Counted from the first letter of the stretch, positions 52,467 through 62,438 are shown. The stretch is DNA of 64,000 bases from Marinifilum fragile JCM 15579 (GCF_001310955.1 NZ_BAZX01000007.1:1-64000); one strand, 5' to 3'. A program made the numbers and translations. Notes: generated by a model from the sequence alone, not told the origin.

Positions 52467-55337
52467 TTATTTTTTTAATGTAATCTCAATAGCTCCTTGT
52501 TTCCCTTTTTCTCCATACTTGTCAATGGTTGATTTATCCTTTAAGACATTAATACTTTCGATATCCTTGGATTTAATGAAATCCATTTCTTTTCCAGAAA
52601 TAATCTTACCATCCACAACGTAGATAGGGCTATTTTTTCTTAGCTTTCCCTTAATTTTAATGGAAGTGTTGTCAACATCTTCTTTATTTTTTAGTGAAAC
52701 AAGTACAACTCCATTTTTACCATTTTCACCAAACTGCTCAATTGCCGATTTATCCTTTAAAACCGTTACGCTTTCGATATCATTTTGTGACAATTTATTT
52801 AAGGCTTTTATTGTTGTTTTCTTTCCGTCAACAATGAATAAAGGAGCATCTTTTCCGGAAAAGTTTTCTAAACGAAACTGATTAGACATTTCATCTGATT
52901 CACCTTTACTTGTAACAAGCACAACACCATTTTCAGCAGCTTTTCCATATAAGGCAGTGGCCGACTCATCTTTTAATACAGTTACACTTTTATAACTGCT
53001 TGAATCAAGCTTTTTAAATTGTTCATAATCCAATGGTTTACCATCCAAAATAAAAAGAGGGTTCTTTGCTCCTGAAACTCCTTTTACTTGAACCAAATGC
53101 GCTGTCTTTCTTTTATTTTCAATGGTATTAATAATTATGGCTCCGTTTGATGCTTTTTCACCATACAAATCGGTTGCATTCTTGTCCTTCAATATTTCAA
53201 TGGAATTAATGGTACTTGGCTCTAAAGATTTAAAAGTGTTCTTGTCGATTACTTTTCCATCAAGGACAATAAGTAAATTCTCACCTTCATAAAAACCCTT
53301 AGTTCTAACGGATTGATTCTTATTATTTTTTTCTTGTTTGATTTGTTCTTCAAGTTCTTTTCTGTACTCAGGAGTGTTTAGTTTTTCCAAATGCTTTTGA
53401 ATGCTTTCCCTGCTTCTTTCAAGTTTTTCTTGAAGTTCCATTTGATATTTGGGAGAATTAAATTTTTCAATCTGCTTTTTTATGGATTCTCTTTGTTTTT
53501 GAAGCTGCTTTTCAAATTCTCCTGATTCCATTTTTTCAAGATGCTCTTGAAGAGATTTCTGAGATCTTTCAATGTTTTTCTTCAACTGCTCTTTAAATTC
53601 TTTGGAATTAACTTTTTCAATTGTCTCTTGAATTCTTTTCTTAATTTCAGCTTTTTCTTTTTCATTAAGCTTTTTGTCAGATTCAATTTCTTTAAGCTCA
53701 TTGCTTAGTTCTTCCTTCTGAAGTTCTTTTTCCAATTCAAGTTGCTTGATTAAATTCTGATTTGTTAACTCCTCAAGTTCTTTCCTTAATTCAGCTTGCT
53801 GCTCTTGCATTTCTTTTTTAATCTGCTCAACATCCAAATCCTTAAGAGCATTTTCCATTTCCAGACGCATTTTATCAAAGTTCATTTCTACTTTGACATC
53901 CTGTAATTCCTGGGCAGCCTTTTCTAATTCAATTTTTTGCTCCTTAATTATTTCGTTTACTTTTTTCTGGAGCCACTCTTTTGATTTTAAAGAATCTTGA
54001 GGAATCTCAAAATCAACATCAAAATCTATCGGAAATTCCTCTTCTGAATTCACTTCAGCAACAGGTTCAAGCTCGATTTCAGGTGCAATTTCTGCTACAT
54101 CCTCCAGTTCTATTTCAGGAGTAATTTCAACTACATCTTCAATTTCTGATTCCACTTCAACAATTTCAGTTGATTCAAGCGTCTCATTTGCTTTTTTGTT
54201 CTTTTTAGATTTCCTTTTCTTCTTATCAGGAGCAAGGAGCATAGCATCAGATCCATTTTGTTGATTTTGATCTAACACATTAATCTTTGAGAAAAATTGC
54301 TTGCCAGTTAATGCATTGCCCGAAATGGCAAAATTCGAAATCAAAATGAATCCACTAAGAAGAAGAACAAATAAACCACTAAAAACGATTTTGTTTGTCT
54401 TTTTCACCGAAGGTTTTTGTCTCACAATTCGTTGTACTCGATTTAATAGATTATCCTTTTTACCTGATAATCCCAATACCAATTCGAATCTCTTTTTTCT
54501 AATTGCTTCCATATTATTTAATGCTTTAATTAGGGTTAAGGATTCACCACAAACCTTTACCGCCAGATCATCACAAATGTGTTCTCTTTCGGTATTAACC
54601 ACAGAAGATAGCCACCAAACAACAGGATGATAGAAAAATAACAATTCTATTATGCCTTGAATAAATTGAAATAAATAATCGTGACGCTTGATATGCGCCA
54701 ACTCGTGTGCTATAATAATTTCCAATTGATTTTCTGGTATTCCGCTAAGCATGCTTACCGGCAGCAAAATCATAGGTTTAAAATATCCTACTAAGGATGG
54801 AGTTTGAACATAGCCAGACTCCAACAATGTAATGTTTTGATTTAAGTTGAGCTTTTGACTGAGCTTATCGGCAATGATTTGCGTCTTTTTCGATACCGGA
54901 TAGGTGAGGTGTTTACGTAATTTTATGGTTTGCAAATAATTGAATGTCATATGACATGAAAGAATACAAACACCAATAATCCAAATATTCACCATTATTG
55001 GAAAATACCTGTCGATATGTAAATTTTCAAAACTAAATTGATTTAGAGTTTCAGGACTACTATTGAGAAGATACAACAGTAGTTCAGGACTTAAACTTAG
55101 ATCGGAACCATTGTTATGATTAGATAATGGAAGGTAATGGAAAAATGTAATGGCAAAGCTCACAAATATAAAAGCCAAAGCTAAGCTTGCCACTCCATAT
55201 CTTAGTTTGGCATTATCTTTTGATATAAATCGAAAAAGAATCCAAACGATAAGTCCAAAAATCACAATTTGCCATACTGAATGCAGGAGGGTCCATCCCA
55301 AAGCATCAACCAATTTGTATAAACTAAAACTATTCAT
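52467..55337 (-). CDS. M56 (BlaR1/MecR1-like) metallopeptidase with coiled coil and four plug-like repeats
   Basis: A 956-residue membrane protein. Residues 1-310 hold the transmembrane helices and the zinc motif HELAH (about 211-215) typical of BlaR1-type M56 peptidases that sense a signal and cut the paired repressor. Another helix is near 330. Residues 450-680 are an E/K/Q-rich coiled coil. Residues 686-956 are four tandem copies of a unit like the TonB receptor plug: a VDGK strand, IESVTVLKD, then YG..GKNGVVLV. Known family members often have one such copy; four is unusual. The start is ATG 55337, overlapping the blaI-like stop by 8 bases, so it is translationally coupled. The sensed signal is unknown. 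Confidence 0.88.
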   Translation of the reverse strand: MNSFSLYKLVDALGWTLLHSVWQIVIFGLIVWILFRFISKDNAKLRYGVASLALAFIFVSFAITFFHYLPLSNHNNGSDLSLSPELLLYLLNSSPETLNQFSFENLHIDRYFPIMVNIWIIGVCILSCHMTFNYLQTIKLRKHLTYPVSKKTQIIADKLSQKLNLNQNITLLESGYVQTPSLVGYFKPMILLPVSMLSGIPENQLEIIIAHELAHIKRHDYLFQFIQGIIELLFFYHPVVWWLSSVVNTEREHICDDLAVKVCGESLTLIKALNNMEAIRKKRFELVLGLSGKKDNLLNRVQRIVRQKPSVKKTNKIVFSGLFVLLLSGFILISNFAISGNALTGKQFFSKINVLDQNQQNGSDAMLLAPDKKKRKSKKNKKANETLESTEIVEVESEIEDVVEITPEIELEDVAEIAPEIELEPVAEVNSEEEFPIDFDVDFEIPQDSLKSKEWLQKKVNEIIKEQKIELEKAAQELQDVKVEMNFDKMRLEMENALKDLDVEQIKKEMQEQQAELRKELEELTNQNLIKQLELEKELQKEELSNELKEIESDKKLNEKEKAEIKKRIQETIEKVNSKEFKEQLKKNIERSQKSLQEHLEKMESGEFEKQLQKQRESIKKQIEKFNSPKYQMELQEKLERSRESIQKHLEKLNTPEYRKELEEQIKQEKNNKNQSVRTKGFYEGENLLIVLDGKVIDKNTFKSLEPSTINSIEILKDKNATDLYGEKASNGAIIINTIENKRKTAHLVQVKGVSGAKNPLFILDGKPLDYEQFKKLDSSSYKSVTVLKDESATALYGKAAENGVVLVTSKGESDEMSNQFRLENFSGKDAPLFIVDGKKTTIKALNKLSQNDIESVTVLKDKSAIEQFGENGKNGVVLVSLKNKEDVDNTSIKIKGKLRKNSPIYVVDGKIISGKEMDFIKSKDIESINVLKDKSTIDKYGEKGKQGAIEITLKK

Positions 55338-55728
55338 GGGATTCAGACTTTTGTGATGATTCGATGTCATCAATTAAATTGCGAATTTTATTCAGTTCTT
55401 CGGTACTGCATGTTTTATTGCCCAGTGCTTGCAATACCATTCCTGATGTTGATCCGTTGAACAGGGTAGATATGAATTTATCTATGAGAAGATTTTTGGT
55501 TTCTTTTTCTTCCACAATAGCCTCATAAATATGAGTTCGAGAGTTTTTTTCTCTGCGAAGCATATTTTTTTCCGTCATGATTTGCATCACCTTTAGAGTT
55601 GTTGTGTATCCAACATCTCTTCCAGTTTTTAATTTTTCGTTTACAAAACGTACTGTCGACGGACCATAAGTCCATAATACTTGCAAAATCTCTAATTCTG
55701 CTTCGGTTGGCTTAATCTTCTTTGGCAT
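55330..55728 (-). CDS. BlaI/MecI/CopY family transcription repressor
   Basis: A 132-residue winged-helix repressor: EAELEILQVLWTYGPSTVRF and DVGYTTTLKVMQIMTEK contain the DNA-binding helices, followed by the C-terminal dimer region. In BlaI/BlaR1 systems the repressor is cleaved when the M56 partner is activated. It is the first gene of a two-gene operon. Three near-identical operators lie just upstream. Confidence 0.93.
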   Translation of the reverse strand: MPKKIKPTEAELEILQVLWTYGPSTVRFVNEKLKTGRDVGYTTTLKVMQIMTEKNMLRREKNSRTHIYEAIVEEKETKNLLIDKFISTLFNGSTSGMVLQALGNKTCSTEELNKIRNLIDDIESSQKSESHE

Positions 55729-55747
55729 TTTGTGGTGAATTCCGTTA

Positions 55748-55819
55748 TACGATTAATTTCGTAGATAAAATTATACGAAAGATTTCGTAATACAAAATAT
55801 TAGTACGATAATTTTCGTA
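55748..55819 (-). promoter_or_regulatory. Three BlaI-type operators
   Basis: TACGATTAATTTCGTA (55748-55763), TACGAAAGATTTCGTA (55774-55789) and TACGATAATTTTCGTA (55804-55819), centres 26 and 30 bases apart. Each is an imperfect palindrome TACGA-N6-TCGTA, 20-75 bases upstream of the repressor start. They fit autorepression by the BlaI-like protein. Confidence 0.78.
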
Positions 55820-56054
55820 GTAAGCACTCTTTTTTCATTTTTTTAACATTTGAGAGTTTTGTCTAGATTCTTTATTTAAAACTTTTTACCCTTTACTTCC
55901 ACCTTTTTTTTTTGTATTTTAATAGTTCCCTCTAATGCTTCTAAAATAGGGGTGAAAGTGAGAAAAGAAAGGTATATAACTCATCGGCTTGACCGATTAA
56001 AGGTGATGAAGCCTTATGCAGATTGCAAATTTTAAACCATAGAACAAGAACGCT
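55820..56054. other. Intergenic region, no gene
   Basis: Homopolymer-rich (a T run at 55905-55912). TTTTTGTATTTT words precede the YbaK gene, but no clear -7/-33 pair is found. Confidence 0.35.
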
Positions 56055-56528
56055 ATGCCTATCCGAAAGTTAAAGCAATATTTAGATGAACGACAGATAA
56101 AATATGTTACGATTCGGCATTCTTCAGCTTATACAGCTCAACAGATTGCAGCATCGGCCCATATTCCCGGGAAAATGCTTGCAAAAACTGTAATGATTAA
56201 AATAGATGGTAGAATGGCAATGGCCGTATTACCTGCATCTTATTTAATCGATTTTGATTTGTTAAAGCAAATGTTAGGCTGTAAAAAAGTTGAATTAGCT
56301 CACGAACAGGAGTTTAAAGATATTTTTCCTCAGTGCGAGGTAGGAGCAATGCCTCCTTTTGGAAATCTTTATAACCTGGAAGTTTATGTGTCAGAAAGTT
56401 TAGTAGAAGATGATGATATCGTATTCAACGCTGGAACTCATACCGAATTACTCATGTTATCGTATGAGGATTTCCACAATAGTGTTGAACCAGTAGTTTT
56501 GAAATTTACACATAAGTGTTACGCTTAG
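56055..56528 (+). CDS. YbaK/EbsC family protein (aminoacyl-tRNA deacylase-like)
   Basis: A 157-residue YbaK/aa-tRNA deacylase domain. YVTIRHSSAYTAQQIAASAH is the first conserved block, KTVMIKIDGRMAMAVLPAS the second (the Lys is the catalytic-type residue), and GAMPPFGNLYNLEVYVSESL the third with the GxxPPFG loop. It may remove mischarged amino acids from tRNA in trans. Length is typical. Confidence 0.86.
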   Translation: MPIRKLKQYLDERQIKYVTIRHSSAYTAQQIAASAHIPGKMLAKTVMIKIDGRMAMAVLPASYLIDFDLLKQMLGCKKVELAHEQEFKDIFPQCEVGAMPPFGNLYNLEVYVSESLVEDDDIVFNAGTHTELLMLSYEDFHNSVEPVVLKFTHKCYA

Positions 56529-56699
56529 AAATTATATAAATGATTAAAAATAAAAACACTTTTCTTTTCTTACTTTTTATATCATTTATAGAAAAAGAGC
56601 TGTTATAAGCTCTATTATCCGTTAGGTATAATGCCGATATAATTTGTTAGCCATTTGAAACAAAATGAACAAATGGCTCATACAAATTAATAATCGATA

Positions 56700-57680
56700 T
56701 TACTTTTGTGCCTTATAATCATCAATAACTCCTTCGCAAAGCCAATTAGCCAGAGCTTGTCTGTTATCAGTTTTGGTAAATCTAATCTGATCTCTGTAGT
56801 TGTTGATATTCCCAAGTTCGACAAACACCGATGGAGGTGTGGTCGTTTTTAGCATGTATAATCTTCTTGTTCCAATGGTTCCTGTATATTTCCTGTTAGG
56901 CTGATATTTTGCGTATTTGACTTTCATCTTTTCCTGAAGCATTAATGCAAGCTTTTTGCCTTTTGCACTATTAGAATGATGATAAAAGTATACATCGGTT
57001 CTGTTTCTTTTACTTCTTGAATCGAGATGCAGTATAATTAAGCGCTGATAGGTTCCTGGCTTTTCCTTCCTCGCTAAAATGTTTACAGCAGCAGCTCTTT
57101 GTCTTAAGCGTGGGGTCTGTTTTTTTGGAATTACCTGCGATGGATAGCACTTTTCATCTTTATCAGGCTTTAAAAAAGCTGCGTTTCTAATTCCATCATT
57201 GTCATCTCTAATAATGAAATGCACCTTGGCACCATGCGACATAAGTTCTTTGCCCAATCTTAAAACAATATCATAAGCATACTCATCTTCACAAATTTTA
57301 TTGCCCGATACCTTACCTACTGCTCCAGGATCAGGACCACCATGACCAGCTACCAAGTGAATGACCGCACCTTCAAGCAAATTGTCTATTTGCTTTACAC
57401 TTTCATGTTCTTTTCCAAGAAGTGGAATGGAATAGGTGGAGTATCGCAGTGGTACTTTGTATTTTTTTCCTGCAATTAAATGACCACTTTTTGTGAAGCG
57501 CCCTTGGTTTAAGGATTTGAATTTTGCGCTATGTTTGGCTGGAGTAAGTTGATTCCTGTATAAAAAGGCATTGAATCCTTCACCTTTTTTTACAGCCACC
57601 CATTTGAAATTTTCTTGTGCAAATATCGGATTCGCTATGTTTAAAATTAATATTATTAAGAAAGGAAGGTATTTTGACAT
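56700..57680 (-). CDS. N-acetylmuramoyl-L-alanine amidase (Amidase_3)
   Basis: A 326-residue exported protein. Signal peptide at residues 1-21, then an N-terminal domain with a LysM-like start (FKWVAVKKGEGFNAFLYRNQ), then the zinc amidase: VAGHGGPDPGAVG (His), EDEYAYDIVLRLGKEL (Glu), ILHLDS (His) and VFVELGNINN (catalytic Glu). It cleaves the amide between MurNAc and the stem peptide. Acts in the periplasm. Confidence 0.88.
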   Translation of the reverse strand: MSKYLPFLIILILNIANPIFAQENFKWVAVKKGEGFNAFLYRNQLTPAKHSAKFKSLNQGRFTKSGHLIAGKKYKVPLRYSTYSIPLLGKEHESVKQIDNLLEGAVIHLVAGHGGPDPGAVGKVSGNKICEDEYAYDIVLRLGKELMSHGAKVHFIIRDDNDGIRNAAFLKPDKDEKCYPSQVIPKKQTPRLRQRAAAVNILARKEKPGTYQRLIILHLDSRSKRNRTDVYFYHHSNSAKGKKLALMLQEKMKVKYAKYQPNRKYTGTIGTRRLYMLKTTTPPSVFVELGNINNYRDQIRFTKTDNRQALANWLCEGVIDDYKAQK

Positions 57681-57748
57681 TGAAATGAGTTTAAGTGTGG
57701 TTCAATAAAAATAAATCAATTTTTAATATAACCCTCAATGTCATAAAA

Positions 57749-58615
57749 TTATTGTTTTGATACAATTTTATAATCCAAAGCATAGCTTGTGAAAATTCCA
57801 AATGCTCCTTCAACATTGGAATAGAGATTCGTTTTATTAGAAAATGGCAAATCGCCTTTATTTTCAAGAGATACAAACGACCTTTCGTAATTAAAATAAT
57901 CTTCATTTAGGTGATACAACTCAATTTTATATTCTTGATAATCCACAAAAAAATCATCATTCAAAATATAAAATGAAATCTCAACTTGTGAACTTTCAAA
58001 GTTTTCATCGGAAAAACTTCGGCTACCTCGCAGCATATTTTGTTCGAATCCATTATCATTTACATTCAAATTCCCTTCAAATACAATATCGTTGCTATAA
58101 TATTCAATTACATTCGAGTAATTATTTGATATACCTTTTACTAGTAGCATATAGTAGTTGCTTTGACTTGCATCATCAGTAAATTTTAATTTAAATGTGG
58201 TTTTACCTTCTGATACATCATTCAAAAGTTTGATGTCGTTGATTAATACTTTTTTGGGAGCAATGGTTTGTGTTGTTACCTTCTTGAAATTTGGATGAGT
58301 AATGGTAATTTGATATTCGGATTCACTCGCCAGATATTGCTCTGGGAGTTCATAAGTGCCATTTTCCCGATAAATGAATTCACCTAATTCCTTATCGTTT
58401 TTATATGCGGTAATTGTTGCATCTGAGATGTATTGGATTTCAACAGGAGATCCAACACTCTTCGATAAATTGACCTTAATTAAACTATCTACTCCAATTA
58501 ATGAGTTAATTGAAATGATTGGATCAGATTGAGCCGTAGGAAGTTCAGCTTCCTCTTCACATGAAATAACTAGTAATAATAAAATTAAGCTGATTAATAA
58601 TTTAAAATAATTCAT
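57749..58615 (-). CDS. DUF4249 lipoprotein
   Basis: A 288-residue DUF4249 protein. The lipobox is VISC near residue 18; EEEAELPTAQSDPIISINSL starts the mature part. DUF4249 proteins accompany TonB receptors in Bacteroidota and may play a SusD-like lid or binding role, which is inference. It starts 10 bases after the receptor stop and so is co-transcribed. The start at ATG 58615 gives a normal signal. Confidence 0.82.
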   Translation of the reverse strand: MNYFKLLISLILLLLVISCEEEAELPTAQSDPIISINSLIGVDSLIKVNLSKSVGSPVEIQYISDATITAYKNDKELGEFIYRENGTYELPEQYLASESEYQITITHPNFKKVTTQTIAPKKVLINDIKLLNDVSEGKTTFKLKFTDDASQSNYYMLLVKGISNNYSNVIEYYSNDIVFEGNLNVNDNGFEQNMLRGSRSFSDENFESSQVEISFYILNDDFFVDYQEYKIELYHLNEDYFNYERSFVSLENKGDLPFSNKTNLYSNVEGAFGIFTSYALDYKIVSKQ

Positions 58616-58625
58616 GTTTAAAGGA

Positions 58626-61211
58626 TTAAAATTTATAGGAATAGCTAACACTTGGTATAAATGAGAACAGATTGATTTTTTTTAATTTAGGATCAGTAGA
58701 TGTACTGTTATCAGTAGATACATACATAAAGCTAGTGTTTTTTCTATTGTAAAAATTATAAATGCTTATATCCCAAGATCTTGTTCCATGTTTCTTTTTC
58801 TTCATAAAGCTAATTGACAAATCTAAACGATGATAGTCAGGAAGTCTGTAAGAATTTCTTTCCGTATAGACAGTTTTAGTTTCAAATGAGGAAGGATCAT
58901 AAGGAGATATTGCTGTAATATTTGAAGTTGATAATGTTGCGGGAAGCCCTGTGCCATAAGTCCAGAAGGCTGAAAACTTGGTTTTATTGCTAATGAACTG
59001 ATTGACTTGAATGGAAAAATTGTGTCGTCGATCATAAGGAGAAGCATAGGCCTTACTATTGTTAATGCCTTTAAATCTTACTTTTGATTGAGATAGAGTA
59101 TAGGCAATGTTTCCATTTGTTTTCCCCAGACTTTTGCTAAGTTCAACTTCCAATCCTTTGCTCCATCCTTTGCCACTTTCAACCATATTTTCCCAGTCAG
59201 AGCTAACATCTTGAAAGTATGATGTTCCTTTCAAGTCCAGTAAATTTCGACTTAGTTTGTGATAAAATTCGATATTTAGTTTAACCGATTCGTTAAACGA
59301 ATAATGTGTTCCGGTTGTATATTGGAAAGAATCGATCGGTTTAATTTTTCTGGTTACCGGAAACCATAAATCGGTGGGCAAACTTAAGGTACTCGTTCTT
59401 ACCAAATGAAGATATTGTGTCATTTGAGAAAAGCTACTTGTAAATGACCATTTTGGAGTAAGGAAATATTGCAAATTTAACCTTGGTTCAATTGTGGAGT
59501 AATAGGTGTTATCGACAATGAAACTGCTCCAGCGAGTTCCCATATTAAGCAGTAATTTTTTACCAAATCTAATTTGAGCTTCACCATATAAGTTAAGCTC
59601 TTTTGATTTGATTAATTCATCAGTTGAAATTCCAGGGTTGTTATCTCTTGTGTTTTTGAGAAAATCACTACCCGGCTTGGTGTGATGCAGGGAAGCTTCT
59701 ACTCCAAATTTTAAATAATGCTTGTAATCAGGGATAAAGTCAAACTCCGTTTTGAATGAGAAATCACGAATACCAGATTTAAATTCATGAATGTAATTTT
59801 CCATGTAATCTGAATCATTGGCTTTTTGACTTCTCTTTTCTTTCAACAAAAAAGTGTATCTACTTAAAATCAGAGTAGTGTTGCCAAATAAATGATCGTT
59901 GTAAACATGATTCCAGCGTAGTGAGTTGGTAAAATTACCCCAACCTAGTTTATATCTAACTTTTTCTCTGATGTTTGTAGAAATATTTTCTGAGCTTTTT
60001 ACACTGGCCAAATCACCTCCCCAATAAGTACTGAAGTATAGTTTATCTCGTTGAGAAAATCGGTGCACAATTTTCCAGTTCAAATCACCAAAATAGTAGC
60101 CAGCATTTACATCGCTACCTGAAAGGTCCAGAATTCCATTGATCAAAAGATCAAGATAGGTCCTTCGGATAGATAAATTGAATGTAGTTTTATCTTTTTT
60201 GATTGGCCCATTTAGATTGAACTTAGCAGTAAGCAATCCCAAACTATAGCCTCCTTCCAATTTCTTGGTATTTCCATCTTTCATACGAATGTCTAAAACC
60301 GAAGAAACTCTGCCTCCATAATGTGCAGGAAAACCACCTTTAACCAACTTTACCTGGTTGAGGGCATCCTGATTAAAAACAGAATACAGGCCCATTAAAT
60401 GCGAAGAATAATAAACAGGAACATCATCTAATAGGATAAGATTTTGATCGGGTGAACCATTCCTAATATTTAGGCCACCTAAACCTTCGTTGCTGTTTTG
60501 CACACCAGGCAAATGTCTTAGGTTTTGGAACAAATCATTTTCACCAAAAACACCGGTTTGCTGCATGTTTTTGGCCTGGAAACTATTCGTACTAACAAAT
60601 AAATGATTAATGTTGTTTGCTCTCTCGTCTGCGGTTACTTTAACTTCCTGAAGCATGGTTATGGGTTGCAAGGATATATTAATGGTAGTATCTCTTTCCA
60701 GCTCAATATCTAGAAGTACCTCTTTGTAACCCACAAAAGAAAACTGTAAAAGGTGTGTTTTGTTTTTTAAGCTCAAACTATAAAAACCAAAATTATTACT
60801 AACTGTTCCTGTGAAGTTGCTCAGGTTTGCAACAGTTGCATTGATTAATACTTCTCCAGATTTGGCATCACTAATGTATCCGCTGATTCTGTATTTTCTA
60901 TCGTATGGTGGAATAGAGACAATGAAAATTTTACCGCCTCTTGCCTGAATCTTAAAATTTTTCAGGTTGATTGATTGGTTTAAAATATCTCTAATGGATG
61001 AAACCGAATCAGATAGTTGAACCCTTTTATTGGTATTTAGTTCACTGGTAAAACTAAACTGGGCCTTAGTTTGACTTGTAATTTCTTCCAGCAGTTCGGA
61101 TAATTGATAACGACTTTTGGGAAGGCTAATTTCTTGCTGCAGATTGACATTCTGACAATAGGCCGATAGAAAACATAGCAATAATGAAAAAGTAAAAATA
61201 AATTTTACCAT
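58626..61211 (-). CDS. TonB-dependent receptor with STN domain
   Basis: An 861-residue outer-membrane receptor. Signal peptide 1-19; STN/secretin-like domain (about 25-105, LLEEITSQTKAQFSFTSELN); CarboxypepD_reg domain (108-190, RKYRISGYISDAKSGEVLIN); plug (about 215-320, GVFGENDLFQNLRHLPGVQN); and a 22-strand barrel ending with FSFIPSVSYSYKF. STN-carrying receptors can signal to an anti-sigma factor (FecR-like). The DUF4249 gene follows immediately, and a FecR/sigma pair lies 1.3 kb away, so a surface-signalling uptake locus is likely. Ligand unknown. Confidence 0.92.
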   Translation of the reverse strand: MVKFIFTFSLLLCFLSAYCQNVNLQQEISLPKSRYQLSELLEEITSQTKAQFSFTSELNTNKRVQLSDSVSSIRDILNQSINLKNFKIQARGGKIFIVSIPPYDRKYRISGYISDAKSGEVLINATVANLSNFTGTVSNNFGFYSLSLKNKTHLLQFSFVGYKEVLLDIELERDTTINISLQPITMLQEVKVTADERANNINHLFVSTNSFQAKNMQQTGVFGENDLFQNLRHLPGVQNSNEGLGGLNIRNGSPDQNLILLDDVPVYYSSHLMGLYSVFNQDALNQVKLVKGGFPAHYGGRVSSVLDIRMKDGNTKKLEGGYSLGLLTAKFNLNGPIKKDKTTFNLSIRRTYLDLLINGILDLSGSDVNAGYYFGDLNWKIVHRFSQRDKLYFSTYWGGDLASVKSSENISTNIREKVRYKLGWGNFTNSLRWNHVYNDHLFGNTTLILSRYTFLLKEKRSQKANDSDYMENYIHEFKSGIRDFSFKTEFDFIPDYKHYLKFGVEASLHHTKPGSDFLKNTRDNNPGISTDELIKSKELNLYGEAQIRFGKKLLLNMGTRWSSFIVDNTYYSTIEPRLNLQYFLTPKWSFTSSFSQMTQYLHLVRTSTLSLPTDLWFPVTRKIKPIDSFQYTTGTHYSFNESVKLNIEFYHKLSRNLLDLKGTSYFQDVSSDWENMVESGKGWSKGLEVELSKSLGKTNGNIAYTLSQSKVRFKGINNSKAYASPYDRRHNFSIQVNQFISNKTKFSAFWTYGTGLPATLSTSNITAISPYDPSSFETKTVYTERNSYRLPDYHRLDLSISFMKKKKHGTRSWDISIYNFYNRKNTSFMYVSTDNSTSTDPKLKKINLFSFIPSVSYSYKF

Positions 61212-61273
61212 GAATTAAAGGATGTGATTGGTTAAGGCCGTAAAATTAATTATTGTCATTATAAACAACAAAA

Positions 61274-61292
61274 GGAAGCCCATAAGGCTTCC
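61274..61292 (-). terminator. Hairpin terminator of the DUF4177-like gene
   Basis: GGAAGCC and GGCTTCC around CATAA; on the minus strand it is followed by TTTTGTTGTTT. It lies 55 bases beyond the stop at 61348 and separates it from the receptor. Confidence 0.75.
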
Positions 61293-61347
61293 CATTTAAT
61301 GCATTTTATTTGATGAATATATTATAATTTCAATTGACAGGAGGGGA

Positions 61348-61809
61348 TTAATTATTATTTACCCTTTTAAAGATATATCTGGTAATAAATATCCCTTTAC
61401 CATCACCTTTTCCACTATCACTTTCAACACCACTAGCAACAAAGGCCAATTCCCATCCATCGTTAGTAAGCTTGTTAATTTTTGACGAAATTAAAGCATC
61501 ATTAGAAGCAATATTCTGGAAATTAATACCTGCAATACTATAGAAGTTTAATAATTTGGTTTCAGAAAAGAGATTGACTTTTGCATCCGCTCTTTTCACC
61601 GCTTTTTGTTTGCTTTTCTTACCATCGGTTCTTTCAGTGGTGAAATTTGCAGCCTCAATTGGATCTTTCTCTTCAATGATTCTTGAACGACCAATTCCCA
61701 TAGGAACGATTGACTCTACTGAAGTAATTACTTTATATTCTACTTTTTGAGCATTTGATGTTGAGAAAAATCCGAATGCAATTGCTGCAATAATTAATAA
61801 TCTTTTCAT
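61348..61809 (-). CDS. Secreted small protein, DUF4177-like
   Basis: A 153-residue protein with a signal peptide (cleavage after SNAQ at 21). The C-terminal INKLTNDGWELAFVASGVES pattern is like DUF4177 (YKV... GWEL). A basic internal stretch (KKSKQKAVKRADAK) follows an acidic one. Function unknown. It sits between FecR/DUF3575 and the receptor and may belong to the same regulon. Confidence 0.62.
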   Translation of the reverse strand: MKRLLIIAAIAFGFFSTSNAQKVEYKVITSVESIVPMGIGRSRIIEEKDPIEAANFTTERTDGKKSKQKAVKRADAKVNLFSETKLLNFYSIAGINFQNIASNDALISSKINKLTNDGWELAFVASGVESDSGKGDGKGIFITRYIFKRVNNN

Positions 61810-61904
61810 GTTTATTTATTTGTTTATTAAATTTTTTGACACAAGTTTGAGCCTTTCACTCAAATTATCGAGTAATTATTTATTTTAATACGTTTTGTGA
61901 TTTT

Positions 61905-62438
61905 TTAAAATACGATCCCTAAAGTGATTCCTGCTCGCAAGGTAAAACCATCCCAGCTACCGGTTTCAAAGTCATCTTCAACACCTGATTCTACATCCAA
62001 ATCAATATTGGTGTAACCTGGACCAAAGAACCATTCAAAGCTAACCCTATCTTTGAAAATATATTGTTGTCCAATAATTAATCCTGCTCCTAATCCATTC
62101 ATTTTTGCTTCGTTATTGGCTTCGTTTTCCAATTCAAAATGTAAATATCTGGCGTATGGGGCAACAAAAAAACCTTTTGGAGCAGGTGAATCAGAAAGAT
62201 AGAATCTGTATTCAGGTGTAACTCCCCAGCCTCTGATTTGTGTTTCATCCCAGGTTTTTCCGGTATACAGTAAGCCCAACTGTATACTGCTATTATCGTT
62301 TAATTGATGCTCTACAAAAAATGATCCTGTTCGTACCAATGGACTAAGCATATTAGCTTTAACTACTGTTTTTTGTGCCTTTGCAAATGAAACGCTTAAC
62401 AATAGAATGAATGATATCAGTGCAATTTTATTTTTCAT
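61905..62438 (-). CDS. DUF3575-like outer-membrane beta-barrel protein
   Basis: A 177-residue exported protein: signal peptide 1-22 (SFAKAQ), then eight or so amphipathic strands (VVKANMLSPLVRTGSFFVEH, WGVTPEYRFYLSDS, GFFVAPYARYLHFEL, VSFEWFFGPGYTNI) ending in an aromatic C-terminus (GITLGIVF). It resembles the DUF3575 family of small OmpW-like barrels. Role unknown. Confidence 0.72.
   Translation of the reverse strand: MKNKIALISFILLLSVSFAKAQKTVVKANMLSPLVRTGSFFVEHQLNDNSSIQLGLLYTGKTWDETQIRGWGVTPEYRFYLSDSPAPKGFFVAPYARYLHFELENEANNEAKMNGLGAGLIIGQQYIFKDRVSFEWFFGPGYTNIDLDVESGVEDDFETGSWDGFTLRAGITLGIVF

Noticed and set aside
57691-57906. Small minus-strand frame at the end of the DUF4249 gene
   Set aside because: It is an alternate frame of the 3' end of the DUF4249 gene, with no start signal and low-complexity content.
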